DNA of 60,325 bases from Gammaproteobacteria bacterium UBA7803. GTDB lineage: Bacteria; Pseudomonadota; Gammaproteobacteria; Pseudomonadales; Azotimanducaceae. The stretch covers positions 1 through 60,325 of the forward strand of contig DLCH01000044.1 in assembly GCA_002480525.1 (NCBI GenBank), written 5' to 3'. Position 1 is the first letter of the stretch, and each line of letters begins with the position of its first letter. Position numbers and translations under genes: made by a program. This document shows positions 25,538-34,413 of the stretch, one piece after another. The notes below the pieces were generated by a model that worked only from the letters and a program-made list of their open reading frames with translations, was not told where the DNA came from and searched no databases.

Positions 25538-26119
25538 CTACTCGAACCGCGCCAGCTCGTCGACGCAGCCGGCCGCCCAGTACATGAGGTACGACAGGTC
25601 CTTGTTGCAGTCGAACCAGTCGTAGGCGATGGAGCGGCCGGTCACCACCACGCCGGCCCACAGCAGCAGCGACAGCCCGGCGCCGACCCGCATGCGCTTC
25701 GGCGCGCGGCGGTCCTCGTCCCAGCTGCCGTCCGCGGCGAGCATCTTCGCGCGAAACAGGAAGGCGTTGATCCCCGCGGCGATCATCAGCACCACCTTGA
25801 TGCGGAACCAGATGCTCTGGGTGGTGCGCTCCGGAATGGCGTAGTAGAGCAGGAAACCGGTGATCACCATGACCGCGAAGCCGAGCATCATGGGCCGGTC
25901 CAGGCGGTCCGCCAGCTTGGACGCCGGCACCTCGGTGAACGCGAGCCCGAGCATGCGCAGATCGATCATGAACAGCATGCCGAGGAACACCATGAGCGTG
26001 AGCACGTGGGTGGTCTCGATCCACGCGTACATGTACAGGGACTCGTGGAGCGCCGTACTCCACTCGTGGGTGTCGAGCCAGCGGGCCAGGGCCAGCAGCC
26101 ATTCATTCAGCATGGCCAC
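25538..26119 (-). CDS. DUF6644-family membrane protein
   Basis: The 193-residue protein has four or five membrane helices, with THVLTLMVFLGMLFMIDLRM as the most conserved segment, then TGFLLYYAIPERTTQSIWFR. A soluble charged loop (about residues 128-142) separates helices. An ATG at 26113 is an alternative start. It ends 8 bases before the next paralogue starts, and 96 bases separate it from the upstream gene. Function unknown. Confidence 0.7.
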   Translation of the reverse strand: MAMLNEWLLALARWLDTHEWSTALHESLYMYAWIETTHVLTLMVFLGMLFMIDLRMLGLAFTEVPASKLADRLDRPMMLGFAVMVITGFLLYYAIPERTTQSIWFRIKVVLMIAAGINAFLFRAKMLAADGSWDEDRRAPKRMRVGAGLSLLLWAGVVVTGRSIAYDWFDCNKDLSYLMYWAAGCVDELARFE

Positions 26120-26215
26120 CTCGCTCCGGGCGCGGCCGATCGATGACGTGCACGTCGATTCCTCCCCTCTCCTGACGCGATAGTCTACTACAGCGAAACC
26201 GGCCGGGACGATCCG

Positions 26216-26770
26216 TCAGGGCGCTTCCCCGGGCAGCGCAGTCTCCCGGACCCGGCCGCCGCCGTAGGTCCGCGCCGCGGTGAAGAAGCCGCTCGCCTCC
26301 AGCTCCACGGTCACCGGAACGGCGCCGCGGTTCTCCCAGAACCAGCCGTGCCAGCCGTCGAAGGCCGCCCGGTAGCCACCGTTGGCCGAGACCCCGCGGC
26401 TGCGGTCGTAGCTCTCGGCGAAACCCTCCGGCGCCTCGTCCGGCTCGGCGTGCAGTTCCGCCACCACCTCGCCCGTCGCCCGCCACGCGAACACCATCGC
26501 GTCGCCGGTCTCCAGGCGGTATTTGTACTCGACCGATTCGAAGGGCTGGAGCGGAAACCGGATGCGGTCGGTCACCGGTGCTGCGTCGCGGCTTTCCAGC
26601 GCGTCCTGCGCGGGCTCGGCCAGCGCCAGCACCCCGGTGAGGCGGCCGGTGCCGAGCGGGTCGAGGCCGTACTCCGCCGGCAGCACGAAGGCCACCAGCA
26701 CCACGGCGGCGGCCGCCAGCGCCAGCAGCGTGGCGCCGAGAACGCGGGGCGCGCCGGGGTTGCCGGTCAT
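26216..26770 (-). CDS. Transmembrane anchor protein associated with HupE/UreJ
   Basis: The ATG at 26770 overlaps the HupE stop (ATGA). The protein has 184 residues: one N-terminal helix (about residues 10-31) followed by a soluble beta-rich domain (FESVEYKYRLETGDAMVFAW, then GWHGWFWENRGAVPVTVELE). Proteins of this kind next to HupE/UreJ genes are commonly described as transmembrane anchor proteins. The tryptophan-rich WHGWFWEN motif suggests binding of a membrane partner or ligand; that is inference. Confidence 0.7.
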   Translation of the reverse strand: MTGNPGAPRVLGATLLALAAAAVVLVAFVLPAEYGLDPLGTGRLTGVLALAEPAQDALESRDAAPVTDRIRFPLQPFESVEYKYRLETGDAMVFAWRATGEVVAELHAEPDEAPEGFAESYDRSRGVSANGGYRAAFDGWHGWFWENRGAVPVTVELEASGFFTAARTYGGGRVRETALPGEAP

Positions 26771-27459
26771 GGCGCACCGCCCAGGGCGAAGCCGGTGAGC
26801 TGATGGCCGGTCAGCACGAAGCCCGCGCACATCAGCACCGTATTGGCGGCGAACGCCTGGCGCGTGAACGCGGCCGAGGCGCGCCAGCGCAGCAGCAGCG
26901 CCACCACGAACAGCAGCGCCAGCACCTGCCCCAGCTCCACGCCGAGATTGAAGCTGAGCAGGTTGGTGACCAGCCCGTCCGCCGAGAGGGTCATGTCCTG
27001 CAGGCGGGTGGCGAGGCCGAGGCCGTGGAACAGGCCGAACACGACCACCGCGACCCGGGTGTCCGGCTCGATGCCCAGCACCTCGCGGAATCCGCCCAGG
27101 TTCTCGAAGGCCTTGTACACCACGGACAGGCCGATGACGGCGTCGATGAGGTGGGCGTCCACGGCGAGGCCGCCGAGCACGCCGCCGATCAGGGTCAGGC
27201 TGTGGCCCAGCGTGAACAGCGACACGTACAGGACGACGTCGCGCAGGCGCTGCAGGAAGAACACCACGCCCACCAGGAACAGCAGGTGATCGTAGCCGGT
27301 GACCATGTGCTTGGCGCCGAGGTACACGAACGGTCCGACCGCGGGACCGGCGATGCCGCGCACGAACGTGGCATCGTCACCGGCGATGGTATGGGCCGCC
27401 GCCGCGCCGGCCAGCCCCAGCAGCATCGCCGCGGCGATCCAGAGCGCGGCCCGGCGCAT
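26767..27459 (-). CDS. HupE/UreJ family permease-like protein
   Basis: The ATG at 27459 overlaps the upstream stop by one base. The protein has 230 residues, a cleavable or anchoring N-terminus and six to seven membrane helices. The family's histidine motifs are present: KHMVTGYDHLLFLVG, FTLGHSLTLIGG and FGLFHGLGLATR. HupE and UreJ are nickel permeases linked to hydrogenase and urease, but neither enzyme is encoded here, so another metal or role is likely. Confidence 0.85.
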   Translation of the reverse strand: MRRAALWIAAAMLLGLAGAAAAHTIAGDDATFVRGIAGPAVGPFVYLGAKHMVTGYDHLLFLVGVVFFLQRLRDVVLYVSLFTLGHSLTLIGGVLGGLAVDAHLIDAVIGLSVVYKAFENLGGFREVLGIEPDTRVAVVVFGLFHGLGLATRLQDMTLSADGLVTNLLSFNLGVELGQVLALLFVVALLLRWRASAAFTRQAFAANTVLMCAGFVLTGHQLTGFALGGAP

Positions 27460-27929
27460 CAACCTTCGCCGTCCTCCTCGAGCATGTAGATCTGATGGCA
27501 GGCCACGCACACGTTGTAGAGCTGGCCGCCGATCTCGAACAGCGCGTCGGCGTCCTGCGCCTGGGCCGCCGCCATGGCGCGCTCGCCCATGGTGACGATG
27601 CCGGCGGAGAACTCGTTCCAGTCCGCGCCCTGGCTGCGGCCCGGCAGCATCAGCAGGTTGCCGCTCTCGGCGATGGCTGCCGCAGCGTTGCGCACCTCCG
27701 CCCAGCCCGCGTCGTCCACGGGCGCCAGGTCCTGCTCGCCCGCCTCGGTGATCACCGAACCGGCCGAACCCCAGATGACGTCCGCCATCGGATCCATCAC
27801 CCAGTTCATGAGCTGGTGGTCGTCGAGCACGGGGCGGAACGGCGTGGCGGGCTCGCTGGACTCGGGCGCCGGCGTGCAGGCGCTCAAGGCCAGGCAGACC
27901 GTCAGGCCGCAGATGGCGGTTCTCAGCAT
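27459..27929 (-). CDS. c-type cytochrome lipoprotein with C-terminal CxxCH
   Basis: The ATG at 27929 (GGGGAGAG upstream) opens a lipoprotein signal (MLRTAICGLTVCLALSACTP, lipobox LSAC). The mature protein is mainly helical and ends with YNVCVACHQIYMLEEDGEG. A single haem-c motif near the C-terminus of a four-helix protein is the layout of class II (cytochrome c'-type) cytochromes. It is the first gene of the HupE/DUF6644 cluster and would sit lipid-anchored on the periplasmic side. Confidence 0.75.
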   Translation of the reverse strand: MLRTAICGLTVCLALSACTPAPESSEPATPFRPVLDDHQLMNWVMDPMADVIWGSAGSVITEAGEQDLAPVDDAGWAEVRNAAAAIAESGNLLMLPGRSQGADWNEFSAGIVTMGERAMAAAQAQDADALFEIGGQLYNVCVACHQIYMLEEDGEG

Positions 27930-28036
27930 CTCTCCCCTCCCCCCAAGAAAGGCCCCTCGCGTCTGCGGAGCCGCATCGCTCAAGACTAATGCAATGCCCC
28001 CACGGCGTCAGCCTCGCCGCGGCAGCCGCCGGCCCG

Positions 28037-28594
28037 TCAGTATTTGAGCAGCGTCAGGAATTCGGATCGGGTCGCCGGATTCTCCCGGAATGCGCCCAGC
28101 ATCGCGGAACTCTTCATCAGCGAGTTCTGCTTCTCCACGCCGCGCATCATCATGCACAGGTGGCGCGCCTCGATGATGACGCCGACGTCCTCGGCGCCGG
28201 TGACCTCCTGCAGGGCTTCGGCGATCTGGAACGTCAGCTCCTCCTGGATCTGCAGCCGCCGGGCGAACATGTCGACGACCCGGGCGATCTTCGACAGGCC
28301 CAGCACCTTGCCGTTGGGGATGTAGCCGACGTGGCACTTGCCGATGAACGGCAGCAGGTGATGCTCGCAGAGGGAATACAGCTCGACGTCCTGCACCACG
28401 ATCATCTCCCGGTTCTCCGCCGGGAACAGGGCGCCGTTGACGACCTCGTCCAGGGTCTGGTGATAGCCCTTGGTGAGGAACTGGATGGCCTTGGCCGCGC
28501 GCGTCGGCGTATCCACGACCCCGGGCCGGGTGACGTCGTCGATCTCGCCGATGATGGTCGAATAGGCCTCGATGAGGCGGGACAGGTCGCTCAT
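28037..28594 (-). CDS. folE: GTP cyclohydrolase I
   Basis: The 185-residue protein has the usual FolE length. Zinc ligands are visible in ELYSLCEHHLLPF (Cys76, His79) and RHLCMMMRG (Cys147). It converts GTP to 7,8-dihydroneopterin triphosphate for folate or pterin synthesis in the cytoplasm. Its ATG at 28594 has GAGGCG-like spacing upstream. It lies 107 bases ahead of the cytochrome gene on the same strand, with no sign of a shared role. Confidence 0.95.
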   Translation of the reverse strand: MSDLSRLIEAYSTIIGEIDDVTRPGVVDTPTRAAKAIQFLTKGYHQTLDEVVNGALFPAENREMIVVQDVELYSLCEHHLLPFIGKCHVGYIPNGKVLGLSKIARVVDMFARRLQIQEELTFQIAEALQEVTGAEDVGVIIEARHLCMMMRGVEKQNSLMKSSAMLGAFRENPATRSEFLTLLKY

Positions 28595-28660
28595 GCCGAT
28601 CCTCGGTGCAGTGACTCGACCGGCGTGCCCGGCCGCCCGGGGGGGGCATGGCCGGAAATC

Positions 28661-28689
28661 GCCGGGCCCGCGCGACTCGCGGGCCCGGC
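28661..28689 (-). terminator. Hairpin terminator after the TonB receptor gene
   Basis: Perfect 12-base arms (GCCGGGCCCGCG and complement) with loop CGACT lie 7 bases beyond the receptor stop. There is no long T-tract. It also faces the folE 5' side. Confidence 0.6.
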
Positions 28690-28696
28690 TATCTCA

Positions 28697-31687
28697 CTAC
28701 AGGCTCAACAGATAGCGCAAGTAGAACACCCGTCCGAGCGGATTGTGGGCGAAGGGATCGTACCCGCCATCCACGTTGACCTTGGGCGGCTTCTCGTTGA
28801 ACGCGTTCTTCAGACCCAGCGTGAGCGCGGACCCCTCGGCCTGGAAGCCGAAGCTGGGCAGCTCGACGCTGTACTGCAGGTCCACCGTGGTCATGCTGTC
28901 GATGGTCGGGTAGAAGCCGAAGAACGCCCCGCGCAGCGCGCTCTGGGGCACGTCGTCCTCGTACTCGTCGATGTAGCGCACCGTCGCCACCGCCGAGTGA
29001 CGGTTGCGGGTCCAGCCGAGATTGAAGTTGGCCTTCCACTCCGGCAGGGCCCGGCCGACGCTGTTGCCGGCGTTGCGGCTGCCCACCCCGTCCACGGTGA
29101 TGCCGTCCGGCGTCACCAGGTCGTACTCCAGGGTGTAGCTCGCGGCGAGCTGAGCCCGGAACAGGCCGAGGTCGCCCATCTCCCAGCGGTAGCCGATGGT
29201 CGCGTCGATACCGGAGGTGTCGAGGCTCTGGGCGTTCACGTAGGAGGCCTCCGTGCGCAGCAGGCCGCCGGTCTCGTTGCGGATGACCTTGTCGGGCAGG
29301 CCCGGGCCGATGGAGTAGATCTCCGCCAGACCGTCGCTGTCGGTGTCGATGGCGCCGCACAGCGGTCCGGCGAGCGGGTCGCTGTTGAACCCGTTCGGAC
29401 AGCGCGAGGCGTTGTCACGGTTGATCAGGTCCTGGTGCTGCTCCCGGGTCAGGATGTCCTCGTACTCGTAGTTGTAGTAGTCGAGGTCCACCGTCAGGCC
29501 GCTCAGCGGGCCGTCGGACGGCGCCCAGGAGAGGCCGAGGTTGTAGACGTCGGCCGACTCCGGCTCCAGGTCCGGGTTGCCCGTCGAGATCGACGGCCGG
29601 AACGCCAGCCCGCCGGTGCCGGAGAACGGGTCGGTGGAGTTGATCAGGCTGGTGGTCGAGCCGAACAGCTGCAGCAGCGAGCCGACCCGAAACGACGTGC
29701 CGCCGGACAGCCGGAACGTCAGGTCGTCGTTCGGCCGCAGCAGCAGGGTCACCTTGGGATCGAAGGTGTCGGTGTTGAGCTCGTCGAAGTCCTCGTAGCG
29801 ACCGGCGAGCGTCAGCTCGGCCCAGTCGCTCAGCGGCACGAACACCTCGGCGAATACCGCCGTGGTGGTCAGCTTGCCGGTCCAGTCCTGGGCGCCGTAG
29901 ACGAACTTGTAGTTGTTGTCGTTGTAGTTCTTGTCGAAGTCGACCTTGGCCTTGTCCTCGCGGTACTGCATGCCGACGGCGAGGCCGACCGGGCCGCTGT
30001 CCATCTCGAACAGGTCGCCGGCGAACACGGCGTCGTAGACGAACTGGGTCGATTCGCTCTGGGTCTGGAGCTGCCCCGCCATCCACTGAATGAGCTCGAT
30101 GGGGTTCTGATAGAGCTGGGCGGCCTCCGCCACCGTCATGCTCGGATCAGGCGCCCAGGCGCTCGTGTCCGACGTGTCCCAGCGCTGCCCGGTGACGGGA
30201 TCGAAGCGGCTGGTGGCGAACGGGTTGTAGAAGTAGCAGTCGCCTTCGCCCCGGTTGCCGGAGCCGGGGTCGCCCGAGACCGGATCGCAGCCGGGGCCGC
30301 CGAGGCCCGAATAGGCCAGGTCGGTGTTGCGGGTCACGGTGTCCGAGCCGGTGCTGGAGGCCAGATTGCGCTCCGACAGGAACGCGGACGCGTTCAGGTT
30401 CCACTGCCGGTCGCCGAGCATCATGTCCCAGGAGACGCCGCCGCCGACCCGGTAGAACTCGCGGTCGACCCGGGTGTCCGTGTCGACGGGCCGCTCCTCG
30501 AAGGGCGTGTCCGGCGTGCCGCCCAGCAGCCGCTGCAGGGCCAGATAGGGCACCGGCTCCACGCCGCGGCGCTCGGCGTCGAGCTGCAGCCCCGGCGACG
30601 TGGACGGCACGATGGCGAACGTCACGTCGGGATACAGGGAGTTGCCCCGGAAGAACTGGTTGTCGGAGAACGACACCTCACCGTAGATCTCGACGTCCTC
30701 GCTGACGTCGTAGGTGGCCGTGGCGTGAACCTTGACCACCTCCTCCTCACCCACCAGGTTGAAGAACTGGGAGAAGTCGTAGATGCACTGGCCCGAGACC
30801 GTGCCCTGCACGCCCTGGGGGCCGTCGTCGGCAGCGGCGATGTCGCAGTCCGGGTCCGCCCCCGCGCCGAAGCTGGCGGAGCCGCCCGGCACGAAGAAGC
30901 TGTCGGTGTCCGGCACGATCGCGCCCAGCGCCACGTAGCGGCCCGGCTGGCCGAAGCTCGACAGCCCGGTCTGGCCGAAATCGTCGTAGCGGTCGGCGAT
31001 CTGCAGCGGCGCCCGGTCGAGGTAGCTGGCCGAGATCACCAGATTGCCGCGATCACCGGCGACGCCGAAGATCGCCGACACCAGATGATCGTCCTGCTTG
31101 CCGGACTCGTCGTCGGTCTGGAAGTCGTACTGCAGCTCGAAGCCTTCGAAATCCGTGCGGGTGATGAAGTTCACGACGCCGGCGATGGCGTCCGACCCGT
31201 ACAGCGCCGACGACCCGTCCTTGACGATCTCCACGCGCTCCAGCGCGATGTTCGGAATCCAGCCGCTCAGATCCACGTAGCCGTTGCTGGACTGGTCCGT
31301 GCTGGTCGCCACGGCGCGCTTGCCGTTGATCAGCACCAGCGTCGAGCCGGCGCCCAGATTGCGCAGGTTCACGTTGGTGTTGCCGGTGGAGTTGTCGCCG
31401 CCGAAGAACGCCGACGACTGGCTGATGTTGCCCGAGTTGAAGGTCAGCGTGTTGACGACGTCCTTGACGTCGACGGCGCCGAGTTCGTCGATGTCGGCCT
31501 TGGTCACCACGGACAGCGGCGACGGCGAATCCGCCGTCGTGCGCCGCAGGTACGAGCCGGTGACGACGATTTCCTCGATGACGCCCTCATCCTGCGCCAG
31601 CACCGGCGTGGCGCCAGCCCCGGCCAGAACGGACAGCGTGAGGATCCTGGACAGACGGATCCCCGTGTGTGTGTTCACCATGGTCAT
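28697..31687 (-). CDS. TonB-dependent outer-membrane receptor
   Basis: The 996-residue protein has a signal peptide (residues about 1-31, ending TPVLAQ), a TonB-box/plug start (GVIEEIVVTGSYLRR), a plug with VLINGKRAV and KDGSSALYGSDAIAGVVNFI, and a large barrel ending with an aromatic C-terminus (VFYLRYLLSL). The ligand is unknown; the long barrel with several cysteine-containing loops resembles receptors of marine gammaproteobacteria for larger substrates. The nearest upstream gene on the same strand is a LysR regulator 212 bases away. The 5' region has a tandem repeat. Confidence 0.9.
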   Translation of the reverse strand: MTMVNTHTGIRLSRILTLSVLAGAGATPVLAQDEGVIEEIVVTGSYLRRTTADSPSPLSVVTKADIDELGAVDVKDVVNTLTFNSGNISQSSAFFGGDNSTGNTNVNLRNLGAGSTLVLINGKRAVATSTDQSSNGYVDLSGWIPNIALERVEIVKDGSSALYGSDAIAGVVNFITRTDFEGFELQYDFQTDDESGKQDDHLVSAIFGVAGDRGNLVISASYLDRAPLQIADRYDDFGQTGLSSFGQPGRYVALGAIVPDTDSFFVPGGSASFGAGADPDCDIAAADDGPQGVQGTVSGQCIYDFSQFFNLVGEEEVVKVHATATYDVSEDVEIYGEVSFSDNQFFRGNSLYPDVTFAIVPSTSPGLQLDAERRGVEPVPYLALQRLLGGTPDTPFEERPVDTDTRVDREFYRVGGGVSWDMMLGDRQWNLNASAFLSERNLASSTGSDTVTRNTDLAYSGLGGPGCDPVSGDPGSGNRGEGDCYFYNPFATSRFDPVTGQRWDTSDTSAWAPDPSMTVAEAAQLYQNPIELIQWMAGQLQTQSESTQFVYDAVFAGDLFEMDSGPVGLAVGMQYREDKAKVDFDKNYNDNNYKFVYGAQDWTGKLTTTAVFAEVFVPLSDWAELTLAGRYEDFDELNTDTFDPKVTLLLRPNDDLTFRLSGGTSFRVGSLLQLFGSTTSLINSTDPFSGTGGLAFRPSISTGNPDLEPESADVYNLGLSWAPSDGPLSGLTVDLDYYNYEYEDILTREQHQDLINRDNASRCPNGFNSDPLAGPLCGAIDTDSDGLAEIYSIGPGLPDKVIRNETGGLLRTEASYVNAQSLDTSGIDATIGYRWEMGDLGLFRAQLAASYTLEYDLVTPDGITVDGVGSRNAGNSVGRALPEWKANFNLGWTRNRHSAVATVRYIDEYEDDVPQSALRGAFFGFYPTIDSMTTVDLQYSVELPSFGFQAEGSALTLGLKNAFNEKPPKVNVDGGYDPFAHNPLGRVFYLRYLLSL

Positions 31688-31712
31688 TCTCCCCTTGTCT
31701 TCTCTCTCCCCT

Positions 31713-31777
31713 GAAGGAGCGTTCCCCCGAAGGAGCGTTCCCCCGAAACGCGCGCTCCCCGGAACGCGCGCTCCCCC
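31713..31777. repeat. Four tandem 16-base units in the TonB receptor 5' region
   Basis: Units begin at 31713, 31729, 31745 and 31761. The first two are identical (GAAGGAGCGTTCCCCC), and the last two share a variant (AACGCGCGCTCCCC). They lie 26-90 bases upstream of the receptor start, in the leader or promoter region. Confidence 0.75.
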
Positions 31778-31899
31778 GGACGCGGCGCTGCGCCGGCTGG
31801 CACCCTGTGCTCGCCAGTGACGTGCCAGTCCCGGCCGCGTTCGACCGCGGGGTCGTCAGAAGACTAAGGCGGTGAGGTTCGAGCCGCAACGGATAACAG

Positions 31900-32865
31900 T
31901 CATCCGTTCAGCGCATGAATGACCCGGGCCGGTGCCGCGTCGCCGATGCCGGTGCCGGAGGCCGCCACGGCGAAGGCGTCCTGGGCGGCGGCGAGGGCGT
32001 CGACGAAGGTGTCCAGCACGGCGTGGATCTTGGGCATGCCGTGGAGGCAGCGGCGGTAGATGGCGTACACCGACGATTCCGTGCCGGCGAACCCCGGGTC
32101 CACCAGTTCCAGGCGCCCGTGCTCGACGTCGTCCCGCACCAGCGGCCAGGGCATCAGCCCCACACCGTGACCGGAAATCAGGAACTGCCGCATGGTGACG
32201 GTGTCGTTGACGGCGATGCGGACCCGCTGACGCTTGAGCAGCCGGAAGACCTTCGAGGTCTCGGGGTCCACGGGACCGCCGGAGCGCATGTTGAGGGCGA
32301 CGAAGTGGAAGTCCGACAGTCGTCGGCCGTCGACCCGGCCGAGGTAGTCCGGCGCGGCGGTGAAGACCCAGCGAACCGTGCCGAGGCGCTCCAGACAGGT
32401 GTCCGTGCGCTGAAACGGCATGAGCCGGACCACCATGTCCAGGTTGCCGTCGTAGAGGTCCTGATAGCGGGACGCGAAGTGAATGTCGTATTCCAGCTCC
32501 GGATGGGTGAGCGCGAGATCGCTCAGCGCCGGGATCAGCACCCCCCGCCCCACGCCCGGAGGCACCGAGATGCGCAGCAGCCCCGCGGGGCGGTCACGCT
32601 CGCTGATGACCTGCTGCTGGGCATCGTGCAGCAGGCTGAGGGCGCGGCGCACGCCGGCCGCGAATTCCAGGCCGTATTCGGTGGCTTCCACACGCCGCGT
32701 CGTCCGCGAGAGCAGGCGGCGCCCGCCCAGCCGGTCCTCGAGCGCGGCGATGCGCCGGCTGACCGACGACTGACTGACGCCGAGCTCGACCGCGGCGGCG
32801 CTGAAGCTTCCGGTATCGAGCACGACCAGCAGGGTCTGCTCCTCCACGATGGAATCGGTATACAT
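31900..32865 (-). CDS. LysR-family transcriptional regulator
   Basis: The 321-residue protein has the helix-turn-helix GSFSAAAVELGVSQSSVSRR (about residues 19-38), followed by a substrate-binding domain (LLRISVPPGVGRG to about 300). It lies 212 bases upstream of the TonB receptor on the same strand and may regulate it; this is inferred from position only. The ATG at 32865 is preceded by GGGGAGGAACC. Confidence 0.87.
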   Translation of the reverse strand: MYTDSIVEEQTLLVVLDTGSFSAAAVELGVSQSSVSRRIAALEDRLGGRRLLSRTTRRVEATEYGLEFAAGVRRALSLLHDAQQQVISERDRPAGLLRISVPPGVGRGVLIPALSDLALTHPELEYDIHFASRYQDLYDGNLDMVVRLMPFQRTDTCLERLGTVRWVFTAAPDYLGRVDGRRLSDFHFVALNMRSGGPVDPETSKVFRLLKRQRVRIAVNDTVTMRQFLISGHGVGLMPWPLVRDDVEHGRLELVDPGFAGTESSVYAIYRRCLHGMPKIHAVLDTFVDALAAAQDAFAVAASGTGIGDAAPARVIHALNG

Positions 32866-32931
32866 CGGTTCCTCCCCAAGATCCGGATGTACCCGACCAT
32901 AAAAACCCGATCCGGCGCATATCGCAACCGC

Positions 32932-34335
32932 TCAGGCGGGCAACAGCAGATACGCGGCGATGGTGAGGAGTGCGCCGGCGAGCGCATAGGGAAGCTGGGT
33001 GACGACATGATCCATGTGATCACTGCCCGCCCCCACCGACGCCAGCACGGTGGTATCGGACACCGGCGAGGCGTGGTCGCCGAAGATCCCGCCGCCGGCG
33101 ACCGCGGCCACTGTCTGAAAGACCAGCGGCGTCATCGGTCCGCCGGCATTGTCCAGCGCCACGGGCAGCGCCACCGGCATCATCAGCGCGAAGGCGCCCC
33201 AGGACGTGCCCGTGGAAAAGGCGACGGCGGCGGTCACGCCGAAGGTCAGGGCGACCAGCCTGCCGCCGTCGAGGCCGCCGTCGAACCAGGCGACGATGGC
33301 GGCGCCCACGCCGAGCTGCTGGGCCACCGCGTTGAGGGCATAGGCCAGGGCGACGACCAGCAGCGCCGGCATCACGCCCTGGGCGCCGCGCACGATCACG
33401 TCGGTCAGGTCGCGGACGCGGCGCAGACGGCGGCGCGCGCCGAGCACCACGACCAGCGACGTGACGCCGGCCATGAACGCCTCGACGATCTTCACCGAGC
33501 CGAGCGCGACCAGCGACCACACCCCGATGCCGATCACCACCGCCACCGGCAGCGCCAGCTCCATCAGCAGCGACGCCCGGCCAGGCAGCGGCGGCGCCGC
33601 GGCGGCGCCGTCACCGAGGTCGGTGAGCGGCTGCGCGCCGGGTCGCAGCACGGCGCCGGTCTCCCGCGCGCGGCGTTCCGCCCGCCGCATCGGGCCGACG
33701 TCCGGCAGCCAGCCGAGGGCCAGCAGCAGCGCCGCGGCGACCATCAGCCAGGGATAGAAATTGTAGGGAATGGCGGCGATGAACACCGACAGCGCCCGGT
33801 CCGCGGTCATGCCGCCACCGACCTGGCTCGCCACCAGGCTGGCGACGTAGGCTCCCCAGGCGGTGAAAGGCACCAGGATGCAGACCGACGCGGTGGTCGC
33901 ATCGAGCAGAAAGGCGAGTTTCTCCCGGGGGATGCGGGCGCGGTCCGAGAGCGGCCGCATCACCGTGCCCGCCATCAGCGGACTGAAGTAGTCGTCGACG
34001 ATCACAAGACCGAGGCCCCAGGTGGACAGCTCCACCCGACGCCGGCCGCCGCCGCGCCCGGAGAAACGCTGCGCCAGGGCATCGAGCACGTCGGCCCGCT
34101 TGAACAGCTCGAACAGAATGCCGATGAGCACGACGATCTCGCAGATCCAGATGAAGTCCGCGTTGCCCAGAGACGCCTGGAACAGCGCGTTCAGGCCGGC
34201 CCCCGGCACGGCGCCGACCATGAGCGTGCCGACGAACACGCCGATCAGCATGGCCAGCAGCGCCGAGCGCGTGACGAATGCCAGCAGCAGCGTGACGCCG
34301 AGCGGCGTCAGCGACCACAGTCCCCAATCCGTCAA
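32932..34335 (-). CDS. NhaC-type Na+/H+ antiporter-like transporter
   Basis: I start at the TTG at 34335 because GGGGGAGG lies just upstream; it gives 467 residues and about eleven membrane helices. The motif GIFGDHASPVSDTTVLASVG and the earlier IVDDYFSPLMAGTVM are diagnostic of the NhaC/IT superfamily. Members exchange Na+ for protons or for organic acids. Substrate not fixed. It is divergent from the DUF488-nnrS pair. Confidence 0.85.
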   Translation of the reverse strand: MTDWGLWSLTPLGVTLLLAFVTRSALLAMLIGVFVGTLMVGAVPGAGLNALFQASLGNADFIWICEIVVLIGILFELFKRADVLDALAQRFSGRGGGRRRVELSTWGLGLVIVDDYFSPLMAGTVMRPLSDRARIPREKLAFLLDATTASVCILVPFTAWGAYVASLVASQVGGGMTADRALSVFIAAIPYNFYPWLMVAAALLLALGWLPDVGPMRRAERRARETGAVLRPGAQPLTDLGDGAAAAPPLPGRASLLMELALPVAVVIGIGVWSLVALGSVKIVEAFMAGVTSLVVVLGARRRLRRVRDLTDVIVRGAQGVMPALLVVALAYALNAVAQQLGVGAAIVAWFDGGLDGGRLVALTFGVTAAVAFSTGTSWGAFALMMPVALPVALDNAGGPMTPLVFQTVAAVAGGGIFGDHASPVSDTTVLASVGAGSDHMDHVVTQLPYALAGALLTIAAYLLLPA

Positions 34336-34413
34336 GCAACCTCCCCCGCCGGCGTGCGTCCCACAGCATAGCGCCGGTTGCGGGAGATCCCCACCGCTGG
34401 TACACCATGCGCC

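Noticed and set aside
27989..31714. Very long open frame antisense to the first TonB receptor
   Set aside because: The composition is a mirror of the GC-rich receptor codons (Arg/Val/His/Gly-rich, no domain), and the receptor on the other strand has clear motifs.
31713..31777. The tandem repeats as a CRISPR array
   Set aside because: Units are contiguous without spacers, and no cas genes are nearby.
31915..34371. Long His/Arg/Gln-rich frame opposite the LysR and NhaC genes
   Set aside because: Shadow of the real genes; no start context and no family features.
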